NCBI GenBank assembly: GCA_033002965.1
Contig: JAURVB010014698.1
Span: 175,018 to 239,017, forward strand
Source of the DNA: Piper betle
Taxonomy: Eukaryota; Streptophyta; Magnoliopsida; Piperales; Piperaceae
Length of the DNA: 64,000 bases
Direction: 5' to 3'
The notes below the pieces were generated by a model that saw only the letters and a list, made by a program, of their open reading frames with translations, ran no database searches and was not told the origin of the DNA. Below, in pieces: positions 28,287 to 40,185 of this stretch. The translations under genes and the position numbers were made by a program. Within the stretch, counting starts at the first letter, position 1; the number at the start of each line of letters is the position of its first letter.

Positions 28287-30419
28287 ATGGCGAGCAAGAC
28301 GAGCAAGCTCGAGCACTGGAGGAGCTTCTTCTCCGGCTCCAACACGGGCATCTTCGACATCATCGAGAACGCGATCGCCGTCGCGGCGTCCGACTGGCCC
28401 AAGGAGTTCAAGCTCCGGCGGGATCGAATCGCGGAGCGGCTGTTCTGCTGCCGGCTCACCCGCTGTCTGGGCTGCGACCATGTTGAGCTCGCCGTGCCGG
28501 AGGAAGAAGAGGACGGCGGCGAGCTCAAGGGCGAGTTCGGTTGCGAGGATGGTAGCTGCCGTGCTGCTCGTTCGGCGGCCAAGGAGAGCGGCGTCAACAG
28601 CTGCTCCAATGGCCCTGCCTTGGAGATGAACCAGTTTAGCAACTACAGTTATGTAGAGGCCGAGGCATTGACGGATGAGATTGATGAGCGGAACCAGACT
28701 GTGGAGGAGGTTTTGAGGATCAAGGATGCTCTTGATAATCGGGAGGATGAGGTCTTGTCTCTTTCTCCTCCTCCTCCTCCTTTAGATTGTTGTCGTGCTT
28801 TGTTTCTGTGATGATAGATTGAATAGAGACGTAGTTGGGAGCATTGAAACTACTCTCATCATTATTTTCTTCGTTGTGATACAAGTTTTGATGGGTGCCT
28901 GACTCTCTTTCTTTTAACAGTCGGATGGTGTTCTCTACGAATCTCTTAGGCGTCTCCAACTGATGCAGTTATCTGTGGAAGCATTGAAGGTCCATACAGA
29001 ATACTCTAGCTTTGGCCTCCTTTAATTTTTTGTTTATTAACATTTTTGTTGTATTGGATGGTACTAGTACTTCTTGGAAACAAGCAATACAGTTGTTCAA
29101 CTTGGAGTCCTGATTTGTTTCTTCGCTTTCTTTCAGATGACTGAGATTGGAAAGACTGTGAATGGCTTGAGAAAACATGGATCAAAGCAAATCCGGCATT
29201 TGGTTCGGACTCTCATCAAGTATGACTTGGTTTGATGAGATATTTGAATTGTGGCTGAATTGTAACCATCCTCTCACGTTACTGACTTTGTTTTGAACCT
29301 GGATGTCTGCCCGCAGTGAATGGAAGAATGTTGTGGATGAGTGGGTTAGCGCATCAGCTGCAATTGCTGGTGCGTTTGCGCTTATCTATCATGAATGAAA
29401 ACTTAGTTAATAGGCTTCTGACTTGTTGGCTTGTGTGCAGGAAAATCACCTGATTCAGTGAACCATTCTGCTTTGGAGGATGAAGGTCTACCATCTCCTC
29501 CATTGGATGAGGCGGCTTTCTTGGTTGCACCGACTACAGCACTAGAGTTGTCTCAGGTTGATGCATCTTCATGCAGTTGTGTATTTGCTTGTCCTTGATA
29601 CTCATGATATGATTTTGATCTTCTTTAAAACTGACTATTGCTTTTCTCTCTTTCTCATGTATACTATAGTTCTTTGATGGAATGGATGATGATGGAAGTA
29701 AGGACTTGGTTTATATTTCTTCAGCCATTGAATCTTATTGTATTTTTTTAGGATTCAGTATTAAATTGGTTTGATTGATTCACAGATATCCAAGACATTG
29801 ATTGTAGCTTAAAAGATCCAGTGCCAGAAAGGCGTCACCCTCGAAGGGATCCTCATGTGCAATTTGAGAGTGATTTGCAGATTGGATCCAAAGAGAATCA
29901 GATTGTAGAAAAATATGATCAAGTCAAGAGGCCAACTAATATGGCAAATGCTCGTGTGGAGCCTGAGAAACCTCTTAAGCCGGCATCCCAGCCTGCAAAT
30001 TTGGAGCAAATTTCAGGCTTTGAAAATAAGCAAGCAAACCAAGTAAGAAATGAATCGAAGCAGAAAGTAAGCAGTAATCCAGTGAAGTTAGGGCTGGACA
30101 GAAAGCCACCAAGTAGATCATTTGAAGTGAGTAATATTTTCCCTATATGCATTTTTTGGTTGTTTAATCATTTTGAAAATGTTGATCTTATTATGGTCTC
30201 TGCTTGTTTCTTCAGACGTCCAAGAATTCAGAGGAAATGTCCGTTCATTTAAAGCTTGAAGCCTCAAAAGAAAACTGCATGAAGGATACCAACAAGCTGA
30301 GAATGGTAAAAAATTGCTGTTTCTTGAGCCAGTGTTAATTGTTAGCAGCTTTCTTTCAATGGGCAGCAGCTAACCTTTTGTACACTTTGCAGCCAAGAAG
30401 CAAAGGACAATACAAGTAA
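28287..30419 (+). CDS. MED26: Mediator subunit 26 (MED26a/b-like), TFIIS N-terminal domain protein
   Basis: A probable subunit of the Mediator complex, linking transcription factors and elongation factors to RNA polymerase II in the nucleus. Nine coding exons: 28287-28751, 28921-28989, 29137-29219, 29317-29369, 29441-29556, 29670-29697, 29786-30126, 30216-30305 and 30393-30419. All are GT-AG and phase-consistent, giving 423 residues. The N-terminus (HWRSFFSGSNTGIFDIIENA, then RLTRCLGCDHVEL) is typical of plant MED26a/b. Residues about 156-225 form the TFIIS N-terminal/LW fold (LRRLQLMQLSVEALKMTEIG, TVNGLRKHGSKQIRHLVRTL, INEWKNVVDEW). The rest is a charged, low-complexity tail ending SKGQYK. 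It is intact, with no frame break. The first exon is GC-rich and the introns AT-rich. Family choice is confident; a versus b is not resolved. Confidence 0.93.
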
Positions 30420-30679
30420 TGGAGTTGCATGATCTGCCAAAGCAAAGCCTTGCAAATAGGAATTTCCATCCAAAGCATGGAAACTTCAATCGCCATTTCT
30501 TTAATGGTCGACGGTAGTTCTGCTGTTTTGACAACTAATCTTCTCACATCATTGTGTTCTCTTCCATTTCCAAGCTAATAATGGAAGCGAAATGATCGAG
30601 TTGTTGTAAACTAGTGAAACAAATTCAACTAGACGTTTAGCCACTATCAAATTGATATTCTTCATTCTGTATAAATAAT

Positions 30680-33600
30680 TGTAATTCAAGAGGAGTATGA
30701 TCCAACTGGGTCATCTGGGGCTTTCTTTTTCAAATGGGAGCCGAAGGATCTACACTCCTTGAGGCAATCCTTATGTCAGAGAAGGTGTTTAATATGTTGT
30801 ACATTTTAATGTTCCATTTCAACTTAAAACTCATATGCTGTCCACAACAGAAAACCTTTTCCAGTGATTTGGCTTGTCAACAAGTGCAGATAAAGTTGCC
30901 TCGGTGTCTTTTGTGTCAAATGCATTATCTAGTTGTAACGTGTTGATGTGCTGGTGCTCTTCGCTGTTTGGTATTGGAAAGCTGCTCTGCTCATATACGT
31001 GGTGGTTCTTGCTTTTTGAAAAGCTTCATGGACGATGTTATATTATCGGCGAACCGGCATCTCTCTGTTAATTTGATACAGAAAAATGTCCATATCTGGT
31101 TTGGAAATCATCAACACGCTTCCCCACCAAAATGGTTTTCTTCTATTTTCTGGCTCTTGCTCACTAGTGCTTTGGAAAGCAAAGACGTCTTCCCTGTTAG
31201 ACAGTTGTCCTCAACCTCGAAATGGCTTATGTCAACGCATACTTAAATAGTTTGATGAGTTGGGTAGAGGTAGACCTGACCGGCCATGAATGAGCACCAT
31301 TAACAAACCAATACCAGTTTCTTCTTATCCACTTGGACATTTTGCGATGATGCATTCAATACAACTGTCACCAGCGCAAACGAGAAATTTTAGTAAAGCC
31401 AATCTCATTAATGAATTGCTCTAGCCTGCTTGTTTCTGTACCTGGGTAGGATCGAATTTGGTTTGGATTGAACTTCTTGGTATGCTTGATCGCCACAGGA
31501 ACCAAACAAGCTCCAAAAGTTTAAACAAGTGGCTACCATATGAGTCGGAAACCATATCCATGCTTGTTTCAAGATACAGGCGTTGGCTCTACGCAGCTCT
31601 GGAATTGTGGCATAGCCCACCACCCACCACCCACCAGTTGCATTTCTTCCATTCCATCAACTCACATTCCCCCATCTTCTTGTCCAAGTCCTTTCCAGCC
31701 ACCATTGTTGACTCGAGAAAAGATGCTCAACAGTATCAAGTAATTAACTAGAAGCGATGGTGCAGTTGTTAAATGAATGCTGGAGGTTGGAGCACTTCTT
31801 GGGTCCATCTCAATTTTCACAATGCCTCGTCTCTTTGACTTGAATTCTTTACTTGATGTTCAGAAATGGATTTTCTTAATCATTTAGTTAAGGAGTAGAG
31901 ATGAGCAAGGAGTAGGAGGTTGCCGGGCAAGCTTGGGCTGGGAAGGGTAGGTAGAACAGGCTTGTTATGCTGTTCTTTCCTCATTGCCCACCCCTTTAAA
32001 CCCAGAAATGGCCACCTTAATATTTTTATAGTTATGATATGTTTCAACTCATTGGCATTGACAAGAGATGTTTTACGTGCAGATATGTAATACACCATCG
32101 AAGTTTTTTGGTTAAACACGAGGTCTCAATGGCTTCAATTAGGCAAATAAATGTCCAACAACAAAGTATCATGTTTTTGTCACGTTGAAGGTAATACAAT
32201 GTAACTAAAACTTAATTTCTACAAAATAAATACGAGTGAGGAAGAAAATTCGTTTCTCTTCCAAGTTGATGTTTTCACTTTACTCATGTGGTCCAGGTCC
32301 AGGACTATGACCTGGTAAAGAAGGCATTCAACTATGAGATACAATGGATCATACTCAATCAGAGGGACTCTGGTTGTTCTCTATATTTATTCGGTATTTG
32401 TATTTGTTATATGCATGCTTCACCTCTTACATCACGTTGAGGTCAAAGAGACCATGAAAACGCCACGCACAATAAAAACAATCGCCTGCAGCAATTTGGA
32501 TGGTAGCTCGCAGTTGGACGGTGAGAGCATTTTGATGTCATGATCTTCCAATGACAATAAAATGATAATAAAAGGTACTAGTACTACCATTACTTTATTT
32601 CATCTTTGAGTCTTCTCCCTTTGCCTTTCTCCTAGCACAAGGAAAAGTATGCCGATAGTCCTTTCTGCCCATTGAAAATTTGCCACCCTTTTCTTAGTGG
32701 GGAAGCCGGTTTCATCTATCATCCACAGACTTACTTGTAGGAAGAGCCCACCTGGTGCTCAACGCTAGGTTCTGAATACTTCTGCAACCATTGTTTAGGA
32801 TAGACTATATATATATATACCTAAGGATTGGCTGCGCATATCTTGGTTCTTAAACTGTTCATATAGATTATAACATCTATTTCAGTAAAATAATTTAAAT
32901 CAAATAAAATCAAGGGTGTAGGTTGGGGTCCTATCGAAAGTATATTATCCTAAAATATATATTTGGACCGCAGGTTTGTCTATGTTCTAAACTATAAAAT
33001 TTCTATTTGCTTAATTGTTTATGTTTTTCATAATGTTTTACCATATAAAATTGCGTTCAGTTTGCTTGGTGTAGTATATTTGTGATTTTTTTATTTTTAT
33101 TTTTATATGGTTGAGAAATTGAAGAAAGATTTTCCTTTAAGAAACATGTCACCTACATGAGGCCTATTGCATCTTCAATATTTATTCCCCTTTATTTTAT
33201 TTTATTTTTTGAAGGCACCCTTTAATAATTTTGAGTAGGAAGGAAGCTATTATCTTGGCAACAACTTTTTTATTTAGTCTCTTCCAAACAACCGATAAAA
33301 AACAACATTTCTTTCTTTCATTTTTTTAAAAACAAGTGCAAAATTCTTATTCAAATTAGTAAAATCTGAAAGGGTTCGTTGTAATTAACAAGCCGTTGTT
33401 ATGGACTTTGTGACGACACATCTTAATTTAAGATGGGGGAAAAATCAAAGAGCAATGTTAGAACTTGATGAAGAAGAATTAAGTAGTCAGCTAGATACGC
33501 AAAATTAAGTAGTCAGAAAGCTTAGAATGCATTTTTTATTTTCCAAAGAAAAGAAACAGGCTTGGTCAGTTGAATAGGAGCCATTTAAAAGTCAAGGATG

Positions 33601-33880
33601 GGCCAACAATAGGCAGGCGTTATTAATTATCTGAAAGAGATATCCGATTAAATGGTGTCCGATTAGAAGATAGAAGATCACATTTGGTGTGTCTCATGAG
33701 GCTTTCGAGTTCATTTGCTATCAAATCCAACAACCGCATTTCTTTCAGGCTTGTCCTCTGATTATTTCGACAAGCGTGCATGAACGACAAACTAATCAGC
33801 CCCCACTAATTGTGTATTTAATTAACAACTTCAAAGTAGACACAAGTCGGTGTGCCGACCATTTAAAAACATGAATATTA
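30680..33880. other. Intergenic, no gene recognised
   Basis: Begins with the 3' flank of the MED26-like gene, which has poly(A)-signal-like AATAAT near 30673. A short CCCACCACCCACC run lies at 31617-31636. Open frames are short and unrecognised. Confidence 0.5.
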
Positions 33881-35800
33881 TGGAGCTGCCGTGGCCCATG
33901 GAAGGCGAAAGCCCATTTCGTCTCATATGGGCTGGACGAAGTGGGCTATATTCACGTGGGGGGACCGTTGACGCATCGGCAAGACATTCGTAACATGTTT
34001 CCCATCCATTTTGTATTTGACTCTGGATCGAAAACAGGATCGGACTGTTAGAATGTATAACAAAAAATATTTTTATAATATTCATATTTAACATGAGTTT
34101 GAAGTGATCCAATCTATCTTTGGTATCTTATAAAATTTCATTTTAAAATGTTAAAAGTAATATTTTTTCTTATTTTCCTCATATTTTATAGTAAAATTAA
34201 GAGCTCCTTACGAATTATGAGTAAGGGTTTAGGGGTAAGATCTGGAGAGCTTTGCCCTTGTATGTTAGTGTTGGGTCAGGCTGGGTTGGGCAGAGCTGGG
34301 TTGTGTGGAAATCAAATTTGGGATATGTTGGGTTACGACGATCATAGTAATTTGCACGTTCAGTTTCTCCTCCACGACCAATTTTTCCCACGCTTCTTCT
34401 TTTCTTCACGTTTTCTTTTTCTGGGTTTTCAAAATGAAAGATTATTTTATTTAAGGTAAATAGTAGAAGAGAGATACGTACGAGTAAGGAAAATCGTATA
34501 GACAAAGAATTCAAAGTTAACTAAGAGGGCAAGAAGCAAACGAGGAACAAAAAGCAATTCAATTAAAGGGGAAGGACTTTGGATACAAAACTCGTTTTGT
34601 GTGAGATCGATATTGTCTTGATTTTTTCTACACAAAAGTTTTCATTGCTACAAAATTACTTTTATGAGATGATGGTGATTAGTTTGCGATTGCCTGACTT
34701 GTTTAGTTATTTAGACATGTTCTAATATATTGGCTTAGCATAAGATTTAGTTATAAATAAAAGGGAAATTAGTATATCCGCTCAATTGAACAACCTACGT
34801 CCGCAACTTTTGCATCAACGGTTATTATATGTGTATCTTCTTCAAATAAACCCATACTAACTTCCTCTTTACCTTCACCTTAGCCGCCGCCAAGTAGCCA
34901 TTACCACTTCAAGCCCGCTCCTCCGACCCATCTCTTCTGCCCCATTTGCCGCCAATGTTTGATGCCCTTCTTTAGCCGCAGATCAGCCACTGCCCTCACT
35001 ACTGATCGATCACGACTCCGTCTCTTCTGCTCCACACGGCCGACACCAAGGAGCTACCACCTCTTTTCTAATTTTATGATTTTGCTGTGTTTTTTGCCAG
35101 ATATAAATGTTCATGAATAGCATTCAAACAAAAAGATTATTTTTTCTCTCCTCTTGCTATTTTTCTTGATCGTCATCTCTCGCCAAAGTCACCGGTTAAA
35201 ACAATAAAAATCACAAACATATAACAATACTCAGATGACCATTATGACATCCCCAAATAGCTCTTTCATGGGCACAGATAAATTCATTGTTCCTCCAAAA
35301 TGAAAGCACACATAAAGTTTAAATTCTGTGTATTTGCCCGGTTGACTTGAATATAAAAGCAGAGCACAAACTGGGGCTGAAGGTGAGCTATGTAATCAAC
35401 ACTGGAGAAGTGCCATCTAACCACTCCAACAACTGACACCAAAGAAATGCTAGCTAACTATTCCAAAGTGAGCGCATGCAAAAAGATCGAGTATTTTTCA
35501 GAAGTTGGAGAGAGTTTTTCTATAAAGCCGGTGGAGGTGGAGAAAGTAGCAGACAAGGTAAACTAGAAAGAATGGTAAATGGGAAATTGTAAGTAAATTG
35601 TAGGCCATCCGATTACTTTGACTGCCAATTGTGGAAAGTTGCGGTTTTATTGGAACTCGATCCTAGTGTTCCCTAAATAAAAAACCATCTGTATATATAT
35701 ATATATATATATATACCAAGAGTTGGAATTTATATATGTTCTACTATGAAAATTATGATTCATGAAGAGACATACAAATTATTTTAACAGTTAATACAAT
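33880..35800. other. Intergenic; GGCCCA-type motifs but no gene body found
   Basis: Around 33890-33960 the words TGGCCCATGG, AAGCCCATTT and TGGGCTGG occur close together, as in plant promoters of housekeeping genes, but no coding exon follows on either strand. A (TA)n run is at 35693-35716. Nothing else supportable. Confidence 0.4.
35693..35716. repeat. (TA)n microsatellite
   Basis: Twelve TA dinucleotides in a row, directly left of the Mutator-like fragment. Confidence 0.9.
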
Positions 35801-35805
35801 TATGA

Positions 35806-36960
35806 ATTTTTATGTATTATTGAAAAGGAATATATCGAAATGGAATAGAGTACCGATTGTTGCTTCTTATGACGGAGAATTATCGACAACATGTACATTG
35901 GTGGAATTGAACCTATTTTGTTGTGAACCGATACACGTTATACAGAGAGCTGATGAATATTTTGTATCAGAGGTTAAAAGTAGATGCTAATGTGGTAAAA
36001 CTATCCATTTGTTATTCGCGTGTCATTGATAATGTTAAACCATCAATGATTGAACTAATAGATGATGAAACCCTTAACTTTATAGTTACAATGACCGAAA
36101 ACAATAATATAGATGATATAAAACTCTTCATTAATTAATTTTTTAGAAAAGGAATACTCTTGGAGAAAGGGCCAAATCTTGTGTCAAATAAGAAATTTCA
36201 TCCAACTATAAATTATTGTCGTGACAAATAAAAAGATATGTGCAACTTTTTGTCCCACTAAATGAACATATTTACATGAATTTATACATTGAATATTGTA
36301 TTAACTTAATGTCTATTTTAGTAAGAAAATGTACATTGTACTCGATAGTGATGATGACAATAGGGATGAGGATGCTAGAATTATGTATGAGAATGACCTA
36401 TTTATGTAAAAGAAATTAATCATCAAAATGCAAATGATAAACACCTAAATTTTAAATGAGCTAATTGGATTAATAAATAAGTTGCATTTATTATTTTATT
36501 ACTATTAATTACAGTTATGACATGCCTGATATAATAATGCGTTTTATATAGTATTGATGATTATTACAAAGAAGACAGTGAGAGCTTTGTGGAGATAAAT
36601 ATGTAGTAAGATAATATTTCTAGCTTTGATGATAATGTATGCAGCGATGTGGAGAAAGACTCAATGAAAAAACCATCCATCACACGAATCAAGAAAAATG
36701 CTTTTTGATGATGATTGTGCCGTTGTTAGCCACCAATATTGCCAGAAACATTAGAAATTATTTTTGTTGAGGTACAATTCACAAATATGGATAAATTTAA
36801 AGGCACATTTGTTGATCTTTCAATAAGGCAGAATTGGATGTACAAAATTAATGAATTAAAACTAACAAAGTATTTAGCAAAATGCATAGCAATAAGATGT
36901 CCTTGAAAGGCAATAACTAGAGTATATAAGAGTTGGGTGAAGGTCATTACTTATGTGGGC
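35806..36960 (+). mobile_element. Possible Mutator-like (MULE) transposase fragment, N-terminal part
   Basis: Broken frames on the plus strand resemble the N-terminal region of plant MuDR-type transposases. They show IVASYDGEL, a YRELMNILYQRLKVD helix followed by IDDETLNFIVTM and DDIKLFI, then an acidic patch (DSDDDNRDEDARIMYEND near 36340-36390). Later comes KFKGTFVDLSIRQNWMYKI with IAIRCP and [15 protein letters not shown], where MULEs have a CPWKL/YVGPHTC-like segment. Several stops and shifts occur and no DDE catalytic core is present. It ends where antisense beta-tubulin begins, near 36960. The call rests on general resemblance from memory. Confidence 0.4.
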
Positions 36961-36964
36961 GAGC

Positions 36965-37900
36965 GTAAATGTGCCAGGCTCACGGTCCATGTGCACAGCA
37001 CGGGGCACAAACCGTCCACAAGAGGCCTCATTGTAGTAGACATTGACACGCTCAAGTTGCAGGTCGGAGGAGCCAGTGTACCGGCCGGTGGGATCAATGC
37101 CGTGCTCGGCACAAACCACTTCCCAAAACTCGGCACCGATCTGGTTGCCTCATTGGCCTCCTTGGATGTGCAAGATTTCTCTCATCCTCAACTCGGATCT
37201 GAAAAGCAATTCAACTAAAATAAAACAACAGAAGTATGCCTAGCATGTTTTTTAAGTCGTCAATGCAGAGCTCTTGTAGATTATAGTGTCTAGCATCATA
37301 TCTGCATTATATATAGAAGTAAATCGAAATGAAAAAATCTAACACATTTTTTAATATAGAAAAAAACAATCAAAATGTTGTGCTTGAAATTGATATTTTA
37401 TGGGATACAGCATTATATCTGCAATTGATATTTCCATACACCGATTTGAACATCCACAAATCCAAAAATCCAAACCGAAAGACAAATTCCCAAAAATACG
37501 TGTATATGAATACTGCGGATCTACCAATTCGATGACGGTTGGCCAGATTAAACAGCATATCCATAAGATCGTCGACAAAGATAAACACAAAAAACCTCAT
37601 TAGATAATCATGTATTTACAACAAGAACAAGCAGATACAAGATCAACAAGCACAAGCAGGCGCAAGGTCGAGCAAGCACACATCGAAAAAAAATCGCAAA
37701 AAATGAGTAAAAAAACCTTACACAAGATCAACGAAGACCGGGAAGGTGAGGACGAAATCTAGATCGAAGAATGGCGGATCTAAGACGAAGAGAGATCGGA
37801 AATGGGGACGAAAATTGAATCTCTGAGTGGGGGAGTGGAAAGGGGGAGGGAGAGACATTACAGAGGACGAAGGGAGGCGATGACGGCGGAGATAGTACGG
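36965..37900 (-). pseudogene. Truncated beta-tubulin 5' gene fragment
   Basis: The minus strand encodes the start of beta-tubulin: MREILHIQGGQ (ATG at 37185), then [39 protein letters not shown] and [13 protein letters not shown], where similarity stops near 36970. Codon 12, the nucleotide-site cysteine of GGQCGNQ, is TGA (37150-37152). Only about 70 of some 445 residues are present. Upstream an acceptor (CTTTTCAG, just before 37198) and a leader-like exon near 37730-37900 ending in a GTGTAAGG donor suggest the fragment carries a genomic 5' UTR intron, so it is not a cDNA copy. It joins the MULE-like sequence with no gap. Confidence 0.9.
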
Positions 37901-38349
37901 CTCCAATTGTTTCCCTCCATTTTTCAATTGCGCTCTCTCTCTACCGTTGGATTCCTCGGATCGGACGGCTCGTAGCGTGTGTGCTGTTGACGTGGGGCGT
38001 GGTGGGGATTTTCAAAAATTGAATGGGCTTTTGTGCATTGACGGAAATGCCCCCAAAATTTATCGCTGTGCGACCTTTCGCACCCTTTTGGTTGGACTTC
38101 GGCGTATCGGTGTTTAAGTTGTCTGTCGCTTCCAACTTCCGCCTGATCGTATCCGATCCAGTCCAAGTCCAAGTGGTCATGGTCGATCGGATTCGATAAC
38201 TTGCCCGATCGAGTGTCTAAATCAATATTATGAGTTTAATAAAAATAGTGTGACATTTTCGAGCATGACTCCAACTTATTGCACCAAACAACAAATTAAA
38301 CATCAATAAATTAATAAAATTAGCGACACTGAACATGCGATATAAAAAT

Positions 38350-38881
38350 TAGGGTTAGTAATTTAGCGAGCTAGCTCATGAATATTTAACGTTCGATTCG
38401 ACTCGACTCAAAATTCGACATTTAAATAATCAAACTCAAACTCAAATCTTACAGAGATAAACTTGAACAAAGCCATGTTCGACTCAACTCGACTCGATAA
38501 AATAATATAATAATATAATTTTATATTATATTATATTATATTTATTTATTATTTATATTTATATACAATATAATCTACATTGTATTCAAATTGATGGGTT
38601 TAATTTACATTAATTGTATTTTTTTAAGTGAAGTACTTTTAATTTTTAATCGAACTGATTTCAAACTTATGAACAAATTGGGTTCAAGTTCAATAAAATT
38701 AAACAGTTTAAATTTATTTGAACTTGAATTAAATTCGAACACATAAAAAATATTCACGAACTCAAACATGTATGTTCAAAACTCGTTCGATCTCGAATTA
38801 AGTTTGAACAAGCTTCTAACTATTCAAGTCGAATTTGAACACTAAATTGAACTCAACTTACTCACTCGTTTAACAGCCCTA
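38350..38881. mobile_element. hAT-like non-autonomous TIR element, copy 2
   Basis: A 532-bp AT-rich element. The left end is TAGGGTTAGTAATTTAGCGAG; the right end on the opposite strand is TAGGGCTGTTAAACGAGTGAG. Flanks ATAAAAAT (38342-38349) and GTAAAAAC (38882-38889) match at 6 of 8 positions. The interior is rich in CGACTC, CTCGACTC and AACTCGA words like the 6820-7333 element. It has no coding capacity. Confidence 0.6.
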
Positions 38882-38889
38882 GTAAAAAC

Positions 38890-40185
38890 TATCAAATGAA
38901 TAAGCAAGTAATGACACTGGGGCTCCATCAAGGTTTTGATGATGTGATTGTTGTCTAGTCAAAGTGAGAGAGTTGGTGTCGGGGGCATGGAAAAAGGATC
39001 AAATTTGATATCTGATTATATGCACCCTCTTCCTGAACTCTAATCCATTTTTCATCGGACAACAGAACACCGAAAAATAAGAAATCACTGCAAAACAGCA
39101 AAAGATATATCATAGCCGCAAGCCTGGAAAACTAGAAAACCATAGACAACGGAACACAGTAAAAGAACCTGCTCTCAATGCATGTGATCAAATGGCCCTC
39201 CTGCCAGGCCGTGCCACCTTCAGACATAGGCAGGAAGCATCACCTGTTTGTTTTTATTGTTGCCGTCCGCTTTTTATTGTCAAATGCTATCCATGCCTCT
39301 GTACTCTGAACAGTTTCACTGGGACTGTTGGGTTAAATGCTCAACGGATTGACTGTCTTCATTCTTTGTAAGGAGTAACAGAAAAGGTGTGTTAGGTAGC
39401 TGCCTCAACCACAGTGAAGCCACTGAAAACGCCACCCCAGCCTCCACAAAATCCCTGTATCATGTAGGTCTTTTTATTCACCCAACTAAAGGCCATTTTT
39501 GGTTGATGGCAATCTCTGCTCCAGTCGTTCGACTGAAACCTGGGCATAGATAATTAAGAAAATCAGAAAACACGAAGTCGAATCTTCACAGCTCAATGCA
39601 CAAGAGGAAGTGCAAGGAGCAGAAATGATACTACTTTATTCCACGTAAAGCAGTTCAATTCTTTCCACGCACATACATTAGAAGAATATAAACCAGTCGA
39701 GCCAATAATGTTCTTCTCGTCTATCATGGTGACACTTCATGACTAGTTTTTCTGATTGCAATCCCTACCATAGAAGAAAAGTTAGACCAGAACAAAAGAC
39801 AGAAAGTTGAGAAATCCATAGGAAAGTTCTACAACGTTAATCCCAATCTACTAAAACTAGCAAGTTTTATATTTAAAATTGATGATTCTGTTATCTAATT
39901 AATTCATATTACTTTTCAAGATTCCTACCATTGGTGAAAAGAGGGTATATAAAAAACAAACCATGGTACACCACAAGTGATAGTGATCAGCAGCAATCAT
40001 CAATTGTGAGCTACAGAAACTTTTCGGTCATTGGAAATTCAGAGCATAGTTTAGCATTTGACATGCTAGATGCACATCCACTAATGGGGATGTGAAACAC
40101 GCATTAACAAGAGCTTAGCTAGTACACGGGAATGCATGCTGCCCATCTTCTCTTCAATCAAATGTCTTGAAAGGACCCAACAACG
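38890..40185. other. Intergenic / 3' flank of the BRCT gene
   Basis: No gene or repeat recognised. The last few hundred bases should hold the BRCT gene's 3' UTR. Confidence 0.5.

Noticed and set aside
35693..35716. (TA)n and other AT runs considered as an origin or scaffold signal
   Set aside because: Ordinary microsatellites in AT-rich plant spacer; no supporting structure.
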